Shown one piece after another: positions 17,796 to 27,274 of a DNA stretch of 64,000 bases. The notes under the pieces were generated by a model. That model made no database searches. It had not been told where the DNA came from and was given only the letters and a program-made list of their open reading frames with translations. Location of the stretch: positions 835,423 to 899,422 of the forward strand of contig JALHOW010000002.1 in the NCBI GenBank assembly GCA_022842785.1. The letters are read 5' to 3'. Within the stretch, counting starts at the first letter, position 1, and each line of letters starts with the position of its first letter. Both the position numbers and the translations under genes were made by a program. The stretch comes from Hyphomicrobiaceae bacterium (GTDB taxonomy: Bacteria > Pseudomonadota > Alphaproteobacteria > Rhizobiales > Hyphomicrobiaceae).

Positions 17796-18485
17796 CTAAT
17801 CCACGTAGCGAACCCGGTCGGATGCGAGCAGATCCTCGATCCCTCCGAGATTGGTGAAGCCGTTCTTGATCTTGCCCTGCGTCGCCCCTTCGGCGGCGAG
17901 CACTTCCTCGACCAACGGCAGAATGGTGTGAAGGTGCTTGCGTGGCAGGACAACGACGCCATCGGCATCGCCGATCACCACATCGCCCGCTTCGACTGCA
18001 ACGCCACCGATGACGATTGGCAGGCCGACACGGCCAGGGCCGCTCCTCACGCACGAATTTGGGGTGATGCCGCGCGCGAAGACAGGCAACCCGACGGGCG
18101 CGATGCCGGCAATGTCGCGCGCCATGCCGTCGATGACGATCGCAGCAGCGCCTTTGCCTTTTGCCACCATGGTGACGTTGTCGCCGACGACGGCGGACTG
18201 CGCGAACCCTTCCGAGGCGGCCATGATCACATCGCCGGGCTGGGCGAGGGCGACTGCTGCGATGATGGCGAGATTGTCATTAGGGCCGGTCTCGCAGGGC
18301 AGTGCCGTTCCGAGGAAGAACGCGTTGGCCGGATCAATGGCCTTGATGGCTGCGTCGAGCGCGCCGCGCCCCTGCATGGCATCGACGGCCTGCCCGGTCT
18401 GCACGCCCTTGAGGCGGCCGAGCGTGAAGGCATCGGGGCGCTGCCACGTGCGGCGGATGGTCAGTAGGGGCGGATCTTTCAGCAT
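17796..18485 (-). CDS. RraA-family protein, probable oxoacid aldolase/decarboxylase
   Basis: This 229-residue protein has the RraA/HMG-CHA aldolase fold: a GDVIMAASEGFAQSAVVGDN block and the catalytic GAAAIVIDGMARDIAGI region with the R-D pair, followed by GLPVFARG. In pseudomonad aldolases these residues bind pyruvate and a metal; true RraA lacks this activity and binds RNase E. The neighbouring hydroxyacid dehydrogenase favours a metabolic aldolase over an RNase E inhibitor. It is 62 bp downstream of the alkyl sulfatase gene. Confidence 0.8.
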   Translation of the reverse strand: MLKDPPLLTIRRTWQRPDAFTLGRLKGVQTGQAVDAMQGRGALDAAIKAIDPANAFFLGTALPCETGPNDNLAIIAAVALAQPGDVIMAASEGFAQSAVVGDNVTMVAKGKGAAAIVIDGMARDIAGIAPVGLPVFARGITPNSCVRSGPGRVGLPIVIGGVAVEAGDVVIGDADGVVVLPRKHLHTILPLVEEVLAAEGATQGKIKNGFTNLGGIEDLLASDRVRYVD

Positions 18486-18547
18486 GGATGGACCTTCTGC
18501 TTCAATGGCTGGGGACCTGGAAGGATCGGCCTTGGCTTCCTGGCGGG

Positions 18548-20488
18548 CTATGTAATGACTCTGCTGCGCGGCTCGACGATTTCGAACATGCGCTCGAAGG
18601 TGTCGAGCAGTGAGAATAGGGCAGTAACCTTAGATGGATCGCCCGAGATCTGGATCGTGCCCGCGCCGATTGCAGCGTCGAATGTCGTCTTCTCGGATAT
18701 GACGGCATCGAGATCCGTTCGCTTCAGCGTCACTATCGCGTCGGGCTTGTCCGCGAGGCGCCGCGGGGACGTCGACATGGCTGCATTCGAGACGATGATG
18801 CAGAACCTCTCGCCAGTGTCGCTGAAGATCCAATTCTGCGTCGTGCGAAACCCTTCGGCCTTGGGCCCGTTCAGCCGTACGGCCAGATAGTCGAACAGCT
18901 GATCGGTCGGTAGCGCGCGGAGAATGTGGGGGCCGATCGCCGAGCGCGACGGCACCTTCGGCATGCCGGCTCGCAGCTCGAGGGCGCCAAAGAGATAGGC
19001 GTTACGCCATGTCGCGCTCTCGGCGAGATAGCCGAGTTGCTCGAAGGTGTCGGCGAGCAAACTGCGTGCGCCGGCATTGCCCGGCTCCGCGAAGACGAGA
19101 TGTGAAAGCACCTGTGCGACGAAGCGAAATTCGCCCTTGTCGAAGTCCGTCCGCGCGCGCTGCAGTATGGCTTCGGCCCCGCCCATATACTCGACCATCT
19201 TGCGGCCCGTCTCGACAGGCGGCAGCGGATCGAGATTGGCGGGATTGGCGTCATACCAGCCGAGATAATGCTGATAGATGGCCTTCGCATTGTGCCGGAT
19301 ATGACCGTAGTAACCGCGTGTCGCCCAGGCGCCGTCGAGGGACTTCGGCGTGCCGATCTGCTCGGCAATCTCCGCTGGCTTCAAGCCGTGGTTCATCAGC
19401 CGCACGGTCTGGTCGTGGGCGTAGCGGTAGAGATCGCGCTGCGCCTCGAGATGACTGACGACGCACTCGCGCCCCCATGCAGGCCAATGATGCTGGCCGC
19501 AGAGAGCTTCCGCCTCGTCGCCCCAAAGGTCGAGCGCCTCCTGGATGTACTTCGACCAGTCGAGTGAATTGCGCACCTGCGAGCCGCGAAACGGTAGCAG
19601 GTTATGGAAGTTGTGCGTCGCGTTCTCCGCGAGGTTCAGCACTTTGAAGACCGGCAGGTAGAAGTGCATCTCCGCAGGCGCTTCCGTTTCCGGCGCCATT
19701 TGAAAGATGAACTCGACGCCGTCGATCGTGCGCGTCTCGCCGGTGCGCGTGATAATGTCGTTCGGTGGCACAAGCGCGACGCGGCCCGCACTGATCGACT
19801 TGCCGAGCCCGCAATCCACCTGCTGCGCCGGACCGCGCGGCAACAGCCCGCCGAACTGGTACTGGGCGCGCCGCAGCATGGCGTCGCCCGCAATCACGTT
19901 CTCGGAGACGGTGTGCTCCATGAACTGGTCCGGGGCGATCACCGGGACTTTGCTGGTAGCGACATCCTTGGGATCGACCACACCGGCCGCACCGCCCCAG
20001 TGGTCGACATGCGTGTGCGTGTAGATCACGCCAGTAACCGGCCGGTCGCCGCGATGGCGGCGATAGAGGGCCAGGGCCTCGCGCGCCGTCTCCACTGCTG
20101 TCAGCGCGTCGACGACGATGACGCCCGTCTGGCCCTCGACGAGGGTCATATTGGCGATGTCGAAGCCGCGCACCTGGTAGACGCCGGGCACGACCTCGAA
20201 GAGGCCATGGATCGTGTTGAGACGGGCCTGGCGCCAGAGACTGGGATTGACCGTCGGCGGCGCAGCTTCCTCGCGCTGGAAGCCGTACGTTTTCATCGTC
20301 CAGACGGTGCGGCCCGTGTCGCCGATGATGTGCGCATCCTCGATCGTGCCGAGGAACCCGCGCCGTGCGTCGTCGAAATCCCGGGTGTCACCGAAAGGCA
20401 GTGCGTCGAGGACTGCGGCGTTCTGCCGAACAACGGCTGCAGAGGCCGCTTTCGGCCCCTCAGGCGCCGAGCCTTCGGATGCTGCCAT
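18548..20488 (-). CDS. Alkyl sulfatase (SdsA/BDS1-like MBL-fold sulfatase with SCP2-like C-terminus)
   Basis: This 646-residue enzyme contains the MBL zinc motif THTHVDHWGG (THTHVDH at 157-163), the ENATHNFHNLLPFRG segment typical of class III sulfatases, and a helical dimerisation domain around residues 350-500. From about residue 520 there is an SCP2-like hydrophobic-binding domain. SdsA-type enzymes cleave primary alkyl sulfates such as dodecyl sulfate. ATG 20488 follows GAGGAAA. No Sec or Tat signal is evident at this start, unlike secreted SdsA, so a cytosolic enzyme is likely. Confidence 0.9.
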   Translation of the reverse strand: MAASEGSAPEGPKAASAAVVRQNAAVLDALPFGDTRDFDDARRGFLGTIEDAHIIGDTGRTVWTMKTYGFQREEAAPPTVNPSLWRQARLNTIHGLFEVVPGVYQVRGFDIANMTLVEGQTGVIVVDALTAVETAREALALYRRHRGDRPVTGVIYTHTHVDHWGGAAGVVDPKDVATSKVPVIAPDQFMEHTVSENVIAGDAMLRRAQYQFGGLLPRGPAQQVDCGLGKSISAGRVALVPPNDIITRTGETRTIDGVEFIFQMAPETEAPAEMHFYLPVFKVLNLAENATHNFHNLLPFRGSQVRNSLDWSKYIQEALDLWGDEAEALCGQHHWPAWGRECVVSHLEAQRDLYRYAHDQTVRLMNHGLKPAEIAEQIGTPKSLDGAWATRGYYGHIRHNAKAIYQHYLGWYDANPANLDPLPPVETGRKMVEYMGGAEAILQRARTDFDKGEFRFVAQVLSHLVFAEPGNAGARSLLADTFEQLGYLAESATWRNAYLFGALELRAGMPKVPSRSAIGPHILRALPTDQLFDYLAVRLNGPKAEGFRTTQNWIFSDTGERFCIIVSNAAMSTSPRRLADKPDAIVTLKRTDLDAVISEKTTFDAAIGAGTIQISGDPSKVTALFSLLDTFERMFEIVEPRSRVIT

Positions 20489-20629
20489 GGACGTTTCCTC
20501 GTGGATTTGGCGCCCGACTTGCCCGCGATTCCCGGAGGCTGCCGATGCCGTTTTTTGTTCTTGGAACGCAGTCAACTAGCCCGTGGGCGGACGGTCAACG
20601 GCATTCACAGCAGGTCAGGCGTGAAGAGT

Positions 20630-21199
20630 TCAGTCCTTGGCGCGCTCGACGTAGGAGCCGTCCTCGGTCATCACGACGATCCGTGTGCCGGACTCGATGT
20701 GGGGCGGCACCATCACGCGGGCGCCATTGGACAGCTTGGCCGGCTTGTATGACGAGGATGCCGTCTGCCCCCTCACGACGGGGTCGGCTTCCACGATCTC
20801 GAAAATCACGCGCTGCGGCAGCTCGATCGCGACGGGGTTGCCCTCGAAGAGCTTGATCGAGCAGCGCATGTTCTCGACGAGCCACTGCGCCGAGTCGCCC
20901 AGCAGATCCTTGGGTACGACGATCTGCTCGAAAGATACTGGCTCCATGAAATTGAAGCCCATTTCGTCCTCGTAGAGGTAGTCGTAGTCCTTCTCGTCGA
21001 GGAAGGCGCGCTCGACCGATTCCGTCGTGCGATAGCTTTTGACGATCTTTACGCTGTCGGAAATCCGACGCATATCGATATGGGTCGTCGGGGTGCCCTT
21101 GCCGGGGCGGATGCTCTCGGCCTTCAGGACAGTGCAGAGATCGCCGTCGATCTCGAGAACATTGCCTTTGCGGACCTCACTTGCGATAACCTTGACCAC
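20630..21199 (-). CDS. efp: Translation elongation factor P
   Basis: This 189-residue protein starts at GTG 21199 (VVKVIAS), placing the modified lysine at position 34 in IRPGKGTP exactly as in E. coli EF-P. A CGGAGAAC ribosome site precedes it. The three beta-barrel domains are complete, from KGNVLEIDG to the terminal [14 protein letters not shown] rescues ribosomes stalled at polyproline. The divergent epmA and epmB genes encode the beta-lysylation enzymes, so modification by the EpmA/EpmB route is expected. A longer frame starting at 21238 exists but would shift K34, so it is not preferred. Confidence 0.95.
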   Translation of the reverse strand: MVKVIASEVRKGNVLEIDGDLCTVLKAESIRPGKGTPTTHIDMRRISDSVKIVKSYRTTESVERAFLDEKDYDYLYEDEMGFNFMEPVSFEQIVVPKDLLGDSAQWLVENMRCSIKLFEGNPVAIELPQRVIFEIVEADPVVRGQTASSSYKPAKLSNGARVMVPPHIESGTRIVVMTEDGSYVERAKD

Positions 21200-21316
21200 G
21201 AAACCGTTCTCCGTCCATGTCCCCGCAGGGCCGCTCAAAATCCTAGGCTGGCGGCTTCATAGCTGTTTCAGGGGCTCAGGCCAAGCCGGCCCCTTGGCGA
21301 GGACCGTCGAGACCTC

Positions 21317-22357
21317 ATGATTGAGCGTCCATGGTGGCATCCGGACAAGCACGCCGACCGGCGTCCGTACCTGCTTGCGCGGGGGCGGATCAAGGCTGCG
21401 CTTCGGTCCTGGTTCGAGGATCGGGGGTTCGTGGAGATCGAGACCAGCGCCTTGCAGGTTTCGCCGGGCAACGAGGCGCACCTCCACGCTTTTTCGACCG
21501 AATTCCGCACCGAAGGGGGCCGAAGTACCCCTCTATACCTGCACACCTCCCCCGAATTTGCCTGCAAGAAGCTGCTGGCGGCGGGCGAACGGCGGCTGTT
21601 CACTTTTGCGCCCGCTTACCGGGATCGCGAGCGTGGGGCCCTGCACCATCCCGAGTTCACCATGCTGGAATGGTACCGGGCAGGGGAGTCGTACGAGATT
21701 CTCATGCGCGACAGCGCCGAACTGCTGGCGCTAGCCGCTGCTGCGGCGGAGACCGATCTCCTGACCTTCCGCGATGAGCCCGTAGACCCATCCGCCCCGC
21801 CCGAACGACTGACCGTTGCCGAGGCCTTCCGTCGTCACGCGCGGATCGATCTGTTGGCGACGCTTGGCGGTGAAGGTCCCGACCGCGATGGGCTCGCCGA
21901 GCAGGCGCTTGCGGTGGGTGTTCGCGTCGCACCGGACGATACGTGGTCCGACATTTTCAGTCGCGTGATCGTCGATTGCGTCGAGCCGCGCATAGGGCGC
22001 GGACAGGCGACGATCCTCATGGAATACCCAACAGTCGAGGCGGCGCTGGCGCGTCCCTCGCCGAAGGACCCGCGCGTTGCCGAGCGCTTCGAACTTTATG
22101 CCTGCGGTGTCGAGCTTGCGAATGCCTTTGGCGAGTTGACCGATCCAGCCGAGCAGCGTCGCCGCTTCGAGGCCGAGATGGTGGAAAAGGAGCGCATCTA
22201 CGGCGAGCGCTATCCGATCGACGAGGATTTTCTCGCCGCGCTCGCGATGATGCCGCCCGCGTCGGGTATCGCGCTCGGTTTCGACCGGCTGGTGATGCTG
22301 GCCACGGGCGCGCGGACCATCGAGCAAGTGCTCTGGGCGCCGGTGGACGTTCCATGA
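21317..22357 (+). CDS. epmA: EF-P lysine ligase EpmA (GenX/PoxA)
   Basis: This 346-residue class II lysyl-tRNA-synthetase-like protein has no anticodon-binding domain. Motif 2 is visible around FAPAYRDRE and HHPEFTMLEWYR, and motif 3 as GIALGFDRLVML. It attaches (R)-beta-lysine to K34 of EF-P. It is divergent from efp, and its stop codon overlaps the start of epmB (ATGA at 22354-22357), indicating translational coupling. The length matches EpmA, unlike the ~500 residues of a LysS. Confidence 0.95.
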   Translation: MIERPWWHPDKHADRRPYLLARGRIKAALRSWFEDRGFVEIETSALQVSPGNEAHLHAFSTEFRTEGGRSTPLYLHTSPEFACKKLLAAGERRLFTFAPAYRDRERGALHHPEFTMLEWYRAGESYEILMRDSAELLALAAAAAETDLLTFRDEPVDPSAPPERLTVAEAFRRHARIDLLATLGGEGPDRDGLAEQALAVGVRVAPDDTWSDIFSRVIVDCVEPRIGRGQATILMEYPTVEAALARPSPKDPRVAERFELYACGVELANAFGELTDPAEQRRRFEAEMVEKERIYGERYPIDEDFLAALAMMPPASGIALGFDRLVMLATGARTIEQVLWAPVDVP

Positions 22358-23415
22358 GCGACAGGGGCAGACAAACGACGCTGCGCACGCCGCAGGATTT
22401 GCTGGACGCAGGCCTGATTGGCGCCGACAGCCTCGATACGGCGGCCGACGTCGCAGCGCGCTATGCCGTTGCTATTACGCCGGCAATGGCCGAGCTGATC
22501 GACCGCGCCGATCCAAATGACCCGATCGCGCGGCAGTTCGTGCCGGATGCACGCGAGTTGGAGACGCGCCCCGAGGAATTGGCGGACCCGATCGGCGACG
22601 ATGCGCATTCGCCCGTGCCCGGGATCGTGCATCGATATCCCGATCGCGTCCTGCTCAAGGCGACGCACGTCTGCCCGGTCTATTGCCGCTTCTGCTTCCG
22701 TCGCGAGATGGTCGGGCCGGGTGGCGAGCAGGCGCTGGCGGGCGAAAAGCTGGCGGCGGCGCTCGACTACATTCGCGCCAATCCCGGTATTCACGAGGTC
22801 ATCGTCACCGGCGGCGATCCGCTCGTGCTGGCGCCGCGGCGCATCGCGGAGATCACGCGCGGCCTCGCGGACATATCGCATGTTCAGGTCATCCGCTGGC
22901 ATTCGCGCGTGCCGATCGTGGATCCGGAGCGGATCACTTCTGCGCTCGTCGAAGCTCTGCGCGCGCCCGGCAAAGCCGTCTGGATCGCCGTTCACACGAA
23001 CCATGTGCGCGAGCTGACCGAAGCAGCCCGCGCCGCGCTCGCCCGCCTCTCGGCTGCCAGTTTCCCGCTGGTCAGCCAGATGGTCCTGCTCAAGGGGGTG
23101 AACGATGATGCGGAGACGCTGGCGGCCTTGTTCCGCACGCTCGTCGCGCTCGGCGTGAAGCCCTACTACCTCCACCATGCCGATCTTGCGCCCGGGACGT
23201 CCCATTTTCGGACGACCATCGCCGAGGGGCAGGCGATCATGCGCGCGCTCAGGGGGCGCATTTCGGGGCTTGCCCTGCCGACCTATGTGCTGGATGTGCC
23301 CGAAGGCTTCGGAAAAGTGCCGATCGGGCCCAATTACGTTAAGGAATCCAGCGGTACGACCCAGATCGAGGACGTGGCCGGGGGCTTGCATCTCTATCCC
23401 AAGGATAAAGGCTGA
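22354..23415 (+). CDS. epmB: EF-P beta-lysylation protein EpmB (lysine 2,3-aminomutase family radical SAM)
   Basis: This 353-residue enzyme converts lysine to (R)-beta-lysine for EpmA. The radical-SAM cluster motif C107-x3-C111-x2-C114 sits in ATHVCPVYCRFCF, and the PLP-binding lysine is in GFGKVPIG. Other family blocks are VIVTGGDPL and LLKGVNDD. The start overlaps the epmA stop by four bases. It is shorter than clostridial lysine 2,3-aminomutase, as expected for EpmB. No EpmC hydroxylase is seen nearby. Confidence 0.95.
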   Translation: MSDRGRQTTLRTPQDLLDAGLIGADSLDTAADVAARYAVAITPAMAELIDRADPNDPIARQFVPDARELETRPEELADPIGDDAHSPVPGIVHRYPDRVLLKATHVCPVYCRFCFRREMVGPGGEQALAGEKLAAALDYIRANPGIHEVIVTGGDPLVLAPRRIAEITRGLADISHVQVIRWHSRVPIVDPERITSALVEALRAPGKAVWIAVHTNHVRELTEAARAALARLSAASFPLVSQMVLLKGVNDDAETLAALFRTLVALGVKPYYLHHADLAPGTSHFRTTIAEGQAIMRALRGRISGLALPTYVLDVPEGFGKVPIGPNYVKESSGTTQIEDVAGGLHLYPKDKG

Positions 23416-23485
23416 GGCGCCACTGTGCCCTCGGCCCCCTTCGTGGTATGTGCGCGCCGCCTATTAAAAGGTCAGGGGAAACGCC

Positions 23486-24691
23486 GTGGAATTCAAGATC
23501 GCCAAGCGCCTTCAGCGCGTCGAGCCATCGCCGAGCATCGTTGCCGCGCAGCGAGCGCGTGAGCTCAGGGCTCAGGGCCGCGACATCATTGCCCTCTCGA
23601 CTGGCGAGCCCGATTTTCCGACGCCGGCCCATGTCATCGAGGCGGCAGCCGTGGCGGCCCAACGCGGCGAGACCAAGTACACCGCCATTCCCGGCACGCT
23701 GGAGCTGCGCGCCGCGCTCGCCGCCAAGCTCAAGCGCGAGAACGGCGTCGAGTACACGACCGACGAGGTCATGATCTCGACAGGCGGCAAGCAGGCCATC
23801 TTCAACGCGATCGTCGCGACCATGGAAGCGGGCGATGAGGCCGTCATCCCCGCGCCCTTCTGGATCGCCTATTCGGACTGCGTTCTCTATGCCGGCGCGA
23901 AACCCGTGGTCGTGCCCTGCCCGGCCGAGACGAAGTTCAAGATCACGCCCGCAATGCTGGAGCGCGCGATCACGCCGGCCACACGCTGGCTCGTGCTGAA
24001 CTCGCCGTCCAATCCCTCAGGCGCCGTCTACACGCGCGAGGATTATCTCGGTCTTGCCGAGGTGCTGCGTCGCCACCCGCACGTCGCGGTCATGGTCGAT
24101 GAAATGTACGAGCATATTGTCTTCGACGGGCACACCTGCGAGAGCTTCGTCGCCATCTGCCCGGACATGAAGGACCGCTCCGTCATCATCAACGGCGTGT
24201 CCAAGACCTACTCGATGACCGGCTGGCGGATCGGCTTCGCTGCCGGTCCCGCCGAACTCATCAAGCAGATGTCGAAGCTGCAGGCGCAGGTGACATCGGG
24301 GCCTTCATCGGTCGGCCAAGCCGCCGCGCTTGCCGCACTCACCGGTCCGCAGGAGTCCGTCGAGCAATACCGCGCCGCCTTCGAGGAGCGCCGCGATCTC
24401 ATCGTCTCCATGCTGAACCAGGCCAAGGGCATCACCTGCGTGAAGCCGGCCGGCGCCTTTTATGCCTTCCCGAGCTGCGCGGGGCTCATCGGCAAGCGCA
24501 CGCCCGAGGGCAAGGTGATCGAGAACGACCGCGATTTCGTCATGTATCTCATGAACGGAGAGGGGGTCGCCGCGGTGCACGGAGCGGCCTATGGTGTTTC
24601 GCCGCACTTCCGCCTGTCCTTCGCGGCTTCGACGGAGGATATCACGCGGGCGTGCGAGCGCATCCAGCGGGCCTGCGCGGCCCTGCGATAA
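23486..24691 (+). CDS. Aspartate aminotransferase-type class I aminotransferase
   Basis: This 401-residue protein resembles alphaproteobacterial aspartate/prephenate aminotransferases. It has ALSTGEPDFPTP, the YTAIPGTLELR substrate block, NSPSNPSGAVY, MVDEMYEH, and PLP lysine in NGVSKTYSMTGWRIGFA; the terminal RLSFAAS arginine binds the alpha-carboxylate. The start is GTG 23486 after CAGGGGAAA. It probably makes aspartate and glutamate and may also feed arogenate. It lies alone, 27 bp before the next gene. Confidence 0.92.
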   Translation: MEFKIAKRLQRVEPSPSIVAAQRARELRAQGRDIIALSTGEPDFPTPAHVIEAAAVAAQRGETKYTAIPGTLELRAALAAKLKRENGVEYTTDEVMISTGGKQAIFNAIVATMEAGDEAVIPAPFWIAYSDCVLYAGAKPVVVPCPAETKFKITPAMLERAITPATRWLVLNSPSNPSGAVYTREDYLGLAEVLRRHPHVAVMVDEMYEHIVFDGHTCESFVAICPDMKDRSVIINGVSKTYSMTGWRIGFAAGPAELIKQMSKLQAQVTSGPSSVGQAAALAALTGPQESVEQYRAAFEERRDLIVSMLNQAKGITCVKPAGAFYAFPSCAGLIGKRTPEGKVIENDRDFVMYLMNGEGVAAVHGAAYGVSPHFRLSFAASTEDITRACERIQRACAALR

Positions 24692-24718
24692 GAACATAAA
24701 CGATAGAGGAAACACGCC

Positions 24719-25651
24719 ATGGCCAAGCTTCGCGTCGGTATTCTGGGGTTCGGTGAAGCAGGCCAGAGCGTGGCCACTGGCCTGAAGAATTCCGCGACGT
24801 CCGAGCACCCGATCGAGATTTCGACCTGGGATATCCTGCTCCCGAGCAATGAGAAGGGCGCGCCGCTCAAGGCTGCGGCTGACAAGATCGGCATCCGCAC
24901 AGTCGGCAGCGCGGCAGAGCTGGCGGCCAACAGCGACATCATACTGAGCCTCGTGACGACGGAAGAGAGCCTCGTCGCCGCCGGCCAGATCGCGAAGCAC
25001 CTGCCGAAAGGCATCCTGTTCCTCGACTGCAACTCGACGTCGCCCGGCATGAAGCGCGATGTCGCGAAGACAGTGACGGCAGCCGGCGGGCGTTCGGTCG
25101 AAGCGGCCGTCATGGATCTCGTGCCGCGCTCGCAGCACAAGGTGCCGATGCTGCTCGCCGGCAAGGATGCCGAGGAGCTGATCAGCAAGCTCGCGCCTTA
25201 TGGCGTCGACATGAAGTCGGTCGGCGATGACATCGGCGCCGCGTCGACCATCAAGATGTGCCGCAGCGTCTTCATGAAAGGGCTCGATGCCATCCTTATG
25301 GAGTGCATGGTCGCAGCCGAAACGGCGGGCGTGACGGATCGTATCGTGTCGTCGATGCAGGTGACGATTCCCGAGATCAACTGGCCAGTCTTCATCGGTA
25401 AGAAGCTCGGCGGTGCCGCGCAGCATTCGGGTCGTCGCGCAGGCGAGATGCGCGAGGTCGCGACGACGCTGCGTGAGCTCGGTCTCGATCCGACGATGGC
25501 GGAGGCGACATCGCGGCGTCTGCAGTGGTGCGCCGATCTCGGCATGAAGGAGCGTGCAGCCGCGACCCGTGTGCCGGCATCGATCACCGATTTCGTCGAC
25601 GACATTCGCGCCGGTCTTGCGGCACAGAACGCGGCGAAAGCCGCCGAATAG
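24719..25651 (+). CDS. NAD(P)-dependent oxidoreductase with DUF1932 C-terminal domain
   Basis: This 310-residue 3-hydroxyisobutyrate/6-phosphogluconate dehydrogenase-like protein has an N-terminal Rossmann motif VGILGFGEAGQSVA, then LDCNSTSPGMK and VEAAVMD, and a catalytic-type lysine in ASTIKMCRSVFMKG. The C-terminal region matches DUF1932. The substrate is likely a small beta-hydroxyacid or a phosphonate. The FAD-dependent dehydrogenase gene follows after 3 bp, so they are co-translated. Confidence 0.85.
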   Translation: MAKLRVGILGFGEAGQSVATGLKNSATSEHPIEISTWDILLPSNEKGAPLKAAADKIGIRTVGSAAELAANSDIILSLVTTEESLVAAGQIAKHLPKGILFLDCNSTSPGMKRDVAKTVTAAGGRSVEAAVMDLVPRSQHKVPMLLAGKDAEELISKLAPYGVDMKSVGDDIGAASTIKMCRSVFMKGLDAILMECMVAAETAGVTDRIVSSMQVTIPEINWPVFIGKKLGGAAQHSGRRAGEMREVATTLRELGLDPTMAEATSRRLQWCADLGMKERAAATRVPASITDFVDDIRAGLAAQNAAKAAE

Positions 25652-25654
25652 CGG

Positions 25655-27274
25655 ATGCTGCGGATCACCGAGCTGCGGCTGCCGCTTGACCATCCGGAGG
25701 AGGATCTTCGGAAGGCCCTGGTGACGCGGCTCGGGATCAAGCTGGATGATCTGCTGAGCTTCAGCGTGTTTCGGCGTGCCTGGGATGCGCGCAAGAAATC
25801 CGCGATCAAGCTCGTCTATACGATCGATGCCGAGGTGCGCGACGAGGCCCGCGTAAGTGCGCGGCTCAAGGACGATCGCCACGTCAATCCGACACCCGAT
25901 ACAACCTACAAGTTCGTCGCGCGCGCACCGGAGCGGGTCGAGAAGCGTCCGGTCGTCATCGGCACGGGACCGTGCGGTTTCATGTGCGCGCTCGTGCTCG
26001 CGCAGATGGGCTTTCGCCCCATTGTTCTCGAACGCGGCAGGGCCGTGCGCCAGCGCACGAAGGACACGTGGGACCTCTGGCGGCGTGGCGTCCTAGATCC
26101 TACGTCGAATGCGCAGTTCGGTGAGGGCGGTGCGGGTACGTTCTCGGACGGCAAGCTGCACAGTGGCATCAGCGATCCGCGCCATCATGGTCGCAAGGTG
26201 CTGACCGAGTTCGTGAAGGCGGGTGCGCCCGAAGAGATTCTCTACGTTGCGAAACCGCACATCGGCACGTTCCGCCTCGTCACCGTCGTCGAGAATGTGC
26301 GCGCGGAGATCGAGGCGCTTGGTGGCGAGTACCGCTTTGGCACCAAGGCCGTTGATATCGATCTTTCCGATGATGGGAACGGTAATCGCCAAGTGCGCGG
26401 TGTCGTGCTGGAGGACGGCAGCACGATCGAAACGGACCACGTTGTTCTCGCAGTCGGTCATAGCGCGCGCGACACTTTCGAGATGTTGCTTACACGCGGT
26501 GTGACGATCATTCCCAAACCGTTCTCAATCGGCGTGCGCATCGAGCATCCGCAGTCGCTGATCGACCGCTGCATGTTCGGACCTTCCGCCGGGAATCCGA
26601 TCCTCGGCGCGGCGGACTATCACATCGTGCACCACGCTTCGAACGGCCGCTCGGTATACAGCTTCTGCATGTGCCCGGGCGGGCAAGTCGTCGCCGCGAC
26701 GTCAGAGCCGGGCTGTGTCGTCACGAACGGCATGAGCCAATACTCGCGCGCCGAGCGCAATGCCAATGCCGGTATCGTCGTCGGCATCACACCGGATGAG
26801 GATTTCCCGCAAGGGCCGCTCGCCGGCATCGCCCTTCAGCGCCATTGGGAAAAGAAGGCATTCGAAGCCGGCGGCGGAACATACGCAGCACCGGCGCAGC
26901 GTGTCGGTGATTTTCTCGTAGGCCGCGCGTCGACCACACTCGGTGATGTCGTACCGAGCTACAAGCCGGGCGTCGTGCCAACCGATCTCGCGCAATGTCT
27001 CCCGGAGTTCGCGGTCATCGCGATCCGCGAAGCACTGCAGGCATTCGACAAACGCATTCCCGGATTCTCGATGGCCGATGCGGTCATGACGGGGGTCGAG
27101 ACACGCACGTCGTCACCGATCCGCATCCCGCGCGGTGAGGACTATCAGAGCGTCAATACACGCGGGCTGTACCCCGCGGGCGAAGGTGCCGGCTTTGCAG
27201 GCGGCATTCTTTCTGCGGGCGTGGATGGCATCCGCGTCGCGGAAGCGCTCGCGCTCAATTTTGCCAAGGGTTGA
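25655..27274 (+). CDS. Uncharacterised FAD-dependent dehydrogenase (COG2509 type)
   Basis: This 539-residue protein opens with a small alpha/beta domain (residues 1-80, LRITELRLPLDHPEED) and then has the FAD-binding motif VVIGTGPCGFMCAL with acidic VLERG after it. A SNAQFGEGGAGTFSDGKLH segment is characteristic of this family, and the C-terminal GLYPAGEGAGFAGGILSAGVDG block closes the nucleotide site. Its electron donor and substrate are unknown. It is coupled to the DUF1932 oxidoreductase and overlaps the convergent mtgA gene by 20 bp. Confidence 0.9.
   Translation: MLRITELRLPLDHPEEDLRKALVTRLGIKLDDLLSFSVFRRAWDARKKSAIKLVYTIDAEVRDEARVSARLKDDRHVNPTPDTTYKFVARAPERVEKRPVVIGTGPCGFMCALVLAQMGFRPIVLERGRAVRQRTKDTWDLWRRGVLDPTSNAQFGEGGAGTFSDGKLHSGISDPRHHGRKVLTEFVKAGAPEEILYVAKPHIGTFRLVTVVENVRAEIEALGGEYRFGTKAVDIDLSDDGNGNRQVRGVVLEDGSTIETDHVVLAVGHSARDTFEMLLTRGVTIIPKPFSIGVRIEHPQSLIDRCMFGPSAGNPILGAADYHIVHHASNGRSVYSFCMCPGGQVVAATSEPGCVVTNGMSQYSRAERNANAGIVVGITPDEDFPQGPLAGIALQRHWEKKAFEAGGGTYAAPAQRVGDFLVGRASTTLGDVVPSYKPGVVPTDLAQCLPEFAVIAIREALQAFDKRIPGFSMADAVMTGVETRTSSPIRIPRGEDYQSVNTRGLYPAGEGAGFAGGILSAGVDGIRVAEALALNFAKG

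Noticed and set aside
17796..18485. Regulator of RNase E (RraA proper)
   Set aside because: The fold fits but the catalytic R-D pair and hydroxyacid dehydrogenase neighbour favour a metabolic aldolase-type protein.
24305..25882. Minus-strand frame of 525 codons
   Set aside because: It lies opposite the aminotransferase and DUF1932 genes and is low-complexity Arg/Ala/His-rich, typical of GC-rich shadows.
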